Positions 9,369-13,689 of a stretch of 13,689 nt of DNA are shown here, in pieces. The DNA lies in the NCBI GenBank assembly GCA_964017145.1, contig CAXHKQ010000271.1, positions 1 through 13,689 on the forward strand, in the 5' to 3' direction. The position numbers and the translations under genes are program-made. The number at the start of each line of letters is the position of its first letter. Position 1 is the stretch's first letter. A model generated the notes under the pieces. The model was not told the DNA's origin. It ran no database searches and saw nothing but the letters and a program-made list of their open reading frames with translations. This DNA comes from Agrocybe praecox. Taxonomy: Eukaryota > Basidiomycota > Agaricomycetes > Agaricales > Agrocybaceae.

Positions 9369-9659
9369 TGATAGATCCTCGTTTTTGAACAATATAGCTT
9401 GACCAATTTCAATCTTTACTACGCACAAACGGACTAATCTTAATTTATATTTGATTTAAATTATAGTCAAAATCCTTAATAAATAAGAAATGTACGAAAC
9501 TCGTTGTAGTTTGGTTTGATGAGCTGAAAAGTCACCCCCGTTCTTTAAGTTCTAAGCAAAGAGCTTGAAATATTGGCCCAAACCAAAATTGTTCGTTATC
9601 ATAGAGAACAAAGGGTAACATATTAAACGATGCATTCAATTACATTCACACACTAACAG

Positions 9660-9774
9660 TCAGCTTTACCGGTCGTCCAGCTTCAATTCGTCCGGCCGCA
9701 GTTCCAACTGTGATAACACCGAAGACATGTACAGCGATGTCAGCCTGGAGGACGTGCAGGACATCAATTTGAAG
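9660..9774 (+). CDS. nuf: Shared coding exon with the conserved Ser-rich block; gene continues beyond
   Basis: It completes Ser 166 (or 32 in the short form) and encodes 38 residues: QLYRSSSFNSSGRSSN, CDNTEDMYSD, then VSLEDVQDINLK, ending at AAG|GTGAGT in phase 0. RSSSF-type Ser motifs and an acidic YSDVSLEDV stretch followed by DINLK look like the lead-in to a coiled coil. This order (polar N-terminus, Ser block, acidic block, coiled coil) fits class II Rab11-FIP proteins such as Nuclear fallout, which bind Rab11 through a C-terminal Rab-binding domain that would lie outside this window. Other long coiled-coil adaptors are possible. I put the nuf identity at about 0.5 and the coding status at about 0.85. 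Confidence 0.8.
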
Positions 9775-11460
9775 GTGAGTCGACGATTTAAAATATTGTT
9801 TCGAATCTGTACAAATTTGTAAGATAGAAGGTAAGTGTCAGGCTCCAAAGTTCACACCCATTCCGACCTTGATCTTGCACAGAAAACATACAGGCGTAGG
9901 AACAAAACGCACGACTTTAAATTGCTATACAATATTGACTCGCACGCAAGTAAAGTACATCGGACCATTTGCAATGCGATGCAATATTCCTCGCGCGACT
10001 CGCTATCGTGCACTTAATTGTGAGCTCACGCAAGTGCGCATTCGCGTCGGATTACCGGGGCGCACAAAACTGTGTGTGTGCGGTGTGCGACCAAAACGTC
10101 GCGCGCCGCGTGACTTTCCATCCGCATAAACAAGCGCGATGCTCGCGCGCTCCTCCGATGCATCGCTGGCGTTAACGATGTGTGTGTGTGTGCATGTTTG
10201 GTGTCTATTTATACAAAAGTATGCGCTTAAAAGCCAATCAAACCGCATTTTGAGGCGTGCGTCCGGACAAAATGCCGTCGCACGGCGCACAAAACGGGCA
10301 TCAATGTTGATTGAACGATGTCGTAAATTTGGTGCGAACGATCGCTGCGTTCGTTCTCGGACGGAGAGGAGTTCCGATACACTTTTCTGTCTCTGCTGAT
10401 ACATTTCTGTAACGTGAGTGTTCACTATCACTCTGTTTCGGAACGTGATTTTCATACTCCTCCAGGGAGCGCACCAATGTTTGGACCGAAGCGTTCGGTT
10501 TGTTCCGCATGTGTACGTAGCATAAGCCTATGTTTATTTTTACTCGCATGCGAGTGTTCGCATGCGAAACGCAAACGACTCAGCGAGTAACATATGGCTT
10601 CTGAAACGCGATGAATAATATTCGTTATGGTTCTCTAGACACAAACACACTCGTCGTCGGTTATGAGTTCATGAACCGTTTCGGCAGCAAGAAACAAGCC
10701 AACGAATCATTTCGCGTTTACAGAGCTTACGCAGCAATCACCATATCTGAATCATATGCGCGAGTTGCTGGGATCGTCGTTGAACATACACACTCACATA
10801 TGATGCAGAAGGGGCGGCCGGCGTAAACCCGTAAAATTTAGCTATAATTAGCTCGGCGAGTGAAAATTCGGTAATAACATGTGCTGGCGGAGATGCGACG
10901 ATTAGTTTGCGAATGTGTATTATTTCGCAGAGACGCGACGTAGTTTCCAACTGAACACATTGAAAACACATCGGGCCGGTCACCGGCGCGAGTGTTCCCA
11001 TTGCCAACGACCTTGGCGCTGATGATGATGCATAATGCACGCCACGCACACACACACAAAAAACGCCTCCAACTCGGCGCAGTGCTTTGATGACTTATCC
11101 GCCTACGCGCGCATGTCGACGACGACGAGCCAGCTGCTGGCTGCTGCATGGCACGCGTTTTTCCGACGTGCCATGCAATATTCTGCAATCTGCCGTTCGC
11201 TGATTGAGCGTTAGGTAACCAACTCAATTTGCCTACACACCTACCTAATTCGCGCGACTGAAAAATGCGGCTCGGGCGCATTCTTCAATCATACACATTA
11301 TACGATTACGATTTACTATAGTCGTTGGCCGCAGACCTCAGGCAAAAGCACTCTCGCAAAATAATGCTCAGCACTTGTTTCGGCTAGCGTGGCGGCGATG
11401 TGGCATTTCCATTCAAGCGCCGTTCGGCACTGCAATGCGCGCACTCGATTTCGTGCATAC
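9775..11460. other. Non-coding, probably the next intron
   Basis: It begins with the donor GTGAGT. A second, consensus-perfect donor AAG|GTAAGT lies at 9830/9831. The region alternates CG-rich patches (about 10000-10420) with CA/TG tracts (TG at about 10180-10193). A donor-like AAC|GTGAGT at 10403 follows a promoter-like CG-rich patch. No open frame reads like protein, and no exon continuing the coiled coil was found. Confidence 0.55.
10542..10568. repeat. Two adjacent palindromes sharing CGCATGCG
   Basis: ACTCGCATGCGAGT (10542-10555) is followed after one base by TTCGCATGCGAA (10557-10568). The centres are 14 bases apart. This could be a paired regulatory site; the factor is unknown. Confidence 0.7.
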
Positions 11461-12123
11461 TACATGGTTCATTATGTCCCGGGAAAAATGACGAAAACAC
11501 AAACTTTCTGATGAAAACTTGTTCTGTTCCTCTACATAGTCTCCTTCAAGGCCGATAGCCAACAATGAGCAATCCTGAAATATCACGATCACCTTCGGAA
11601 AATATTTGTCGCTTACCCTTGCAAAATCATCTTTATCGCGATTTATACTGCTTCGTTCTTTCCCTGGAGACATCATTTTGAATTTGGAAATTAATTACAG
11701 TCACTGAGGGCCAAATACGGATATAAGCGTAGATGAGACCGCAAGTCATAGCCCAATTCATATATATATTATGGCTATACAATCGATTTGTTCGATTGTG
11801 AGTTTTTGCATTCTGCCTCTCCGCAAAAAGCTCTCGCATGCTCAAAATCGTATGCACAATATGTTAAAATCTTTATATAATATCTATAGGGTATCAGGAT
11901 TCTCAAGCTTCCTAACTTTTCGGGTTCCGAAATCATTTTGTGGACTTATTGGTGTTTTCGTCATTGACTGACTAATAAAATAAACAGCATAGCTTTAAAT
12001 TACTAGATAAAATGTCATGAACATTTTACATTCCTTATGTAGAAGTTGACACTTTTGAAGAATGTTATTAAATTTAAGAGTGCAGGCACAGAACGATTTT
12101 CCCGGGACATAATGAACCATGTA
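11461..12123 (-). mobile_element. Internally deleted mariner-type transposon
   Basis: The ends are perfect 27-base inverted repeats (11461-11487 and 12097-12123), reading TACATGGTTCATTATGTC inward and then CCGGGAAAA, with TA at both outer edges as expected for the Tc1/mariner TA target duplication. The element proper is then 11463-12121, 659 bases. A full-length mariner is about 1.3 kb, so roughly half is missing. The interior on the - strand carries remains of a transposase (see next entry). It is AT-rich, unlike its flanks. It sits inside the presumed intron, opposite to the host gene, and cannot encode a functional enzyme. Confidence 0.85.
11521..11811 (-). pseudogene. Broken mariner transposase fragment
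   Basis: Reading the - strand, MQKLTIEQ at 11811-11788 resembles the start of mariner-type transposases. It runs to a stop after 18 codons, and about 50 bases downstream the sequence has already jumped to the C-terminal third: ELGYDLRSHLRLYPYLALSD (11759-11700), corresponding to the region around the third catalytic Asp in the family's HPPYSPDLAPSD-type motif. The last Asp is kept, but the preceding PD is PY. A stop (11693-11691) and frame shifts follow, then CSLLAIGLEGDYVEEQ (ending at 11524), matching the family's C-terminal CIxLxGDYVE motif. The first two catalytic Asp residues are absent. It is clearly inactive. Confidence 0.8.
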
Positions 12124-12585
12124 GTGAGTGCATCAAACACTTGATAAAGCCGTGTGGAATTATTATTATCATCGTGTAAGTTGCCTTGAGTACAGAGTAC
12201 AGCATAGCAGAGCCGCTCACAATTCGCCGAGTCTGTGAGTGAGCGGTATTCGTTGCTAGCAGGCAGCCAGAAACAACACCAGACTCACGAACGTGCACAC
12301 ACGCGCAAACACTTGGCAGACCGGATCGAGACCGCGCGAGCGCGAGACGGCATAAGCACCGTTTTATGCAAGTTGTCGCGTCTGTGTAGTGAGTTGCTTT
12401 TTCCGATGCTGCCTGGTCACACAAACAGCTCGTTGCTGGCTGTATAGTGCTGCTACATACATTGCCAATGCCGTGCAACGTCTTGTCAGATTCACACAAG
12501 CACATGCACACCACACTTTATACACACGAACTCACACTGCGCGTGTAAAGCGCGCTCGGCCGCACGACGGCGACGCAAGCGCTGC
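12124..12585. other. Non-coding sequence after the transposon
   Basis: Repeat-poor CG-rich sequence leading into the promoter-like block. It has a donor-like GTAAGT at 12176. No gene is visible. Confidence 0.5.
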
Positions 12586-12662
12586 TCAGTTCGACTTTAG
12601 CTCTCCGACCGTTCGGGCGCGCAGTTAGTCAGTCAGTCAGTCAGTCAGAGTCGACGGGTCTG
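12586..12662 (+). promoter_or_regulatory. Promoter-like cluster of initiator motifs
   Basis: TCAGTT at 12586-12591 matches the arthropod Inr, and a tandem AGTC repeat (five units, 12627-12646) creates serial TCAGTC initiators. GGTCTG, a DPE-like sequence, lies at 12657-12662, at about the right distance from the first tandem initiator. The CG-rich flanks and absence of a TATA box fit an Inr/DPE promoter on the + strand, perhaps for a further internal isoform. This is pattern recognition only. Confidence 0.4.
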
Positions 12663-13417
12663 AGGCAGTGCGAGCGTACTTGCACGATAAACGGTACAAT
12701 TTTCCCATCGCGCAGTCGCGACGCGAATCACATACACACACATCGGTGTGTGTGTGAGTCTGTAATCTCACCAAATATAATAGCACCTTTGTGCACACTT
12801 GTTCACAACATACACACACATGTGAGTGACTTCACGGAACGTACACGATGTACGACAAATCTGTACTATACCAACTACATCACTCGGTGCACACGAGCGC
12901 AATTGATGCAAGCCGCTGATTTCGCGGTGAAGTTAAAACAAATCGCTTCATTGTACCTCTGGAATACAGTGGCTACTATACAACGTGATGATGAGTTGCC
13001 TCGTCCAGTGCGCAACGTAATGTGCTGCTGAGCGTTTTTTCCGCGTCTGCCTTCAGTGAATCACAAATATTTATCGAACGGCGAATTAATCGCCATGAAA
13101 TGAAGCCGCGCACACCACACACACACACAATCCAGCCATTCATTCACTCATGCATGCGTGTTTGCACGCCGTCGTCTGCGTCGTCCGCACGCCGCCACGG
13201 CGGTTTCGATACAGAGCGTGACATTCAACACACACACACGGACACACGTATACACACACAATTACTTGGCACACGATATCTAGACAAATATTCCGGCCGT
13301 TTAGGCGGCGAACAGCCGCGATGTTGTGAGCGAATGTAGTATGTATCGATCGAAAGCGCTACCAGCCAGGTGACGCGCTTTCCACGGAACGTACAATAAA
13401 CATAAACACACACAAAC
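12663..13417. other. Possible leader or intron, CA-rich
   Basis: CA tracts occur at about 13111-13128 and 13229-13260, and a CACACACA/TGTGTGTG snap-back occurs at about 12734-12756. Open frames here pass through repeats and do not look like proteins. A donor-like CAG|GTGACG lies at 13369/13370. Confidence 0.45.
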
Positions 13418-13597
13418 ATGTACGACACATTCAATGTGCCTCGCGACACGCGACCGAAATGCTCGAGTGAAACGATCGCCATGCGCTACGACGATGATAT
13501 ATGTGGCCTGCCTGGTCGTCTGCTGGTCGCAAACATTAATTGGATACCGCGTTTGTGTCAAGAAGCGCTCGCGATAGACGCTCGGGCTCGGGCGTAA
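13418..13597 (+). other. Short open frame with a strong start context, possible third first exon
   Basis: ATG at 13418 follows CACACAAAC, a good insect context, about 800 bases after the initiator cluster. It opens 59 codons beginning MYDTFNVPRDTRPKCSSETI to a TAA at 13595-13597. I do not recognise the protein. If it were a first exon of the same gene it would need a phase 0 donor to match the exon after 9774. The only in-frame candidate, CTGCTG|GTCGCA near 13523, is weak, and GGC|GTAATA near 13593 is phase 2. A uORF or chance is equally likely. Confidence 0.2.
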
Positions 13598-13689
13598 TAT
13601 CGGTGCCGAGCGCGGCGAGGACGATCTGCTAGGCACACATGCCTAGATTATGATTGCAGGTGTAATTTCATGCACAATGCACACGCATG

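Larger units (their letters stand above)
8803..9659 (+). other. Intron (857 bases), AT-rich, with palindromes
   Basis: It starts GTATGT and ends CACACACTAACAG at 9659, where CTAAC is a typical branch point lying very close to the acceptor. The alternative AG at 9662-9663 would break the frame. The interior is AT-rich and holds two inverted repeats, listed separately. Confidence 0.7.

Noticed and set aside
11413..11460. Extension of the transposase frame beyond the element end
   Set aside because: The frame stays open by chance past the inverted repeat into flanking DNA. The family's C-terminal motif ends before 11521.
12750..13031. 93-codon + strand frame
   Set aside because: It begins at a non-ATG codon inside a TG repeat and has no recognisable motif or splice support.
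1..13689. CRISPR array, phage, operon or other prokaryotic system
   Set aside because: There are no spaced repeats, no ribosome-binding sites and no dense coding. Introns and insect promoter motifs point to a eukaryote.

Overview
This is non-coding-rich eukaryotic DNA, most likely from a dipteran insect and probably a mosquito such as an anopheline. The evidence is small GT-AG-flanked exons, insect-type translation starts (CAACATGG), Inr-like TCAGTY promoter motifs, many CA/TG tracts, and a decayed mariner transposon. There is no bacterial or phage layout. Most long open frames come from CA/TG repeats and do not encode recognisable proteins.

The only gene I can support lies on the + strand and is cut into small exons. 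Six exons (2472-2631, 2917-3103, 3451-3519, 3779-3820, 8764-8802, 9660-9774) join with matching splice phases into a 204-residue N-terminal segment that stays open and continues past 9774. It is Ser-rich and low in complexity, with SRHSWSRTSLRRTPS, NRRWGSMRHSGKRQIGSNALA, and then a conserved-looking block (QLYRSSSFNSSGRSSN followed by MYSDVSLEDV) that probably leads into a coiled coil. My best guess is the insect class II Rab11-FIP protein Nuclear fallout (nuf, Rab11FIP3/4-like), at roughly even odds. The exon model is more certain than the name.

A second, alternative first exon (5' UTR plus 7035-7090) encodes a different 18-residue N-terminus. It ends in the phase needed to join the shared exon at 8764. 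The gene therefore appears to have at least two promoters, a distal one upstream of 2440 and an internal one at about 5.5-6.7 kb, giving long and short N-termini.

Region by region: 1-2439 holds upstream sequence, CA/TG tracts and a possible 5' exon (1889-1983). 2440-3820 holds the four long-isoform exons. 3821-7034 is an intron with an AT-rich middle (about 4500-5300), followed by a CG-rich promoter-like block and the 5' UTR of the short isoform. 7091-8763 is intron. 8764-9774 holds the two shared exons, separated by an intron with a perfect 43-bp-arm palindrome. 9775 to the end is non-coding, probably intronic, with an internally deleted mariner copy (11461-12123) and a second promoter-like block with tandem TCAGTC at 12586-12650. 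I found no RNA genes, CRISPR arrays or other complete genes, and no obviously new biological system. The most distinctive items are the alternative N-termini with frame-neutral small exons, the palindrome and the mariner remnant.
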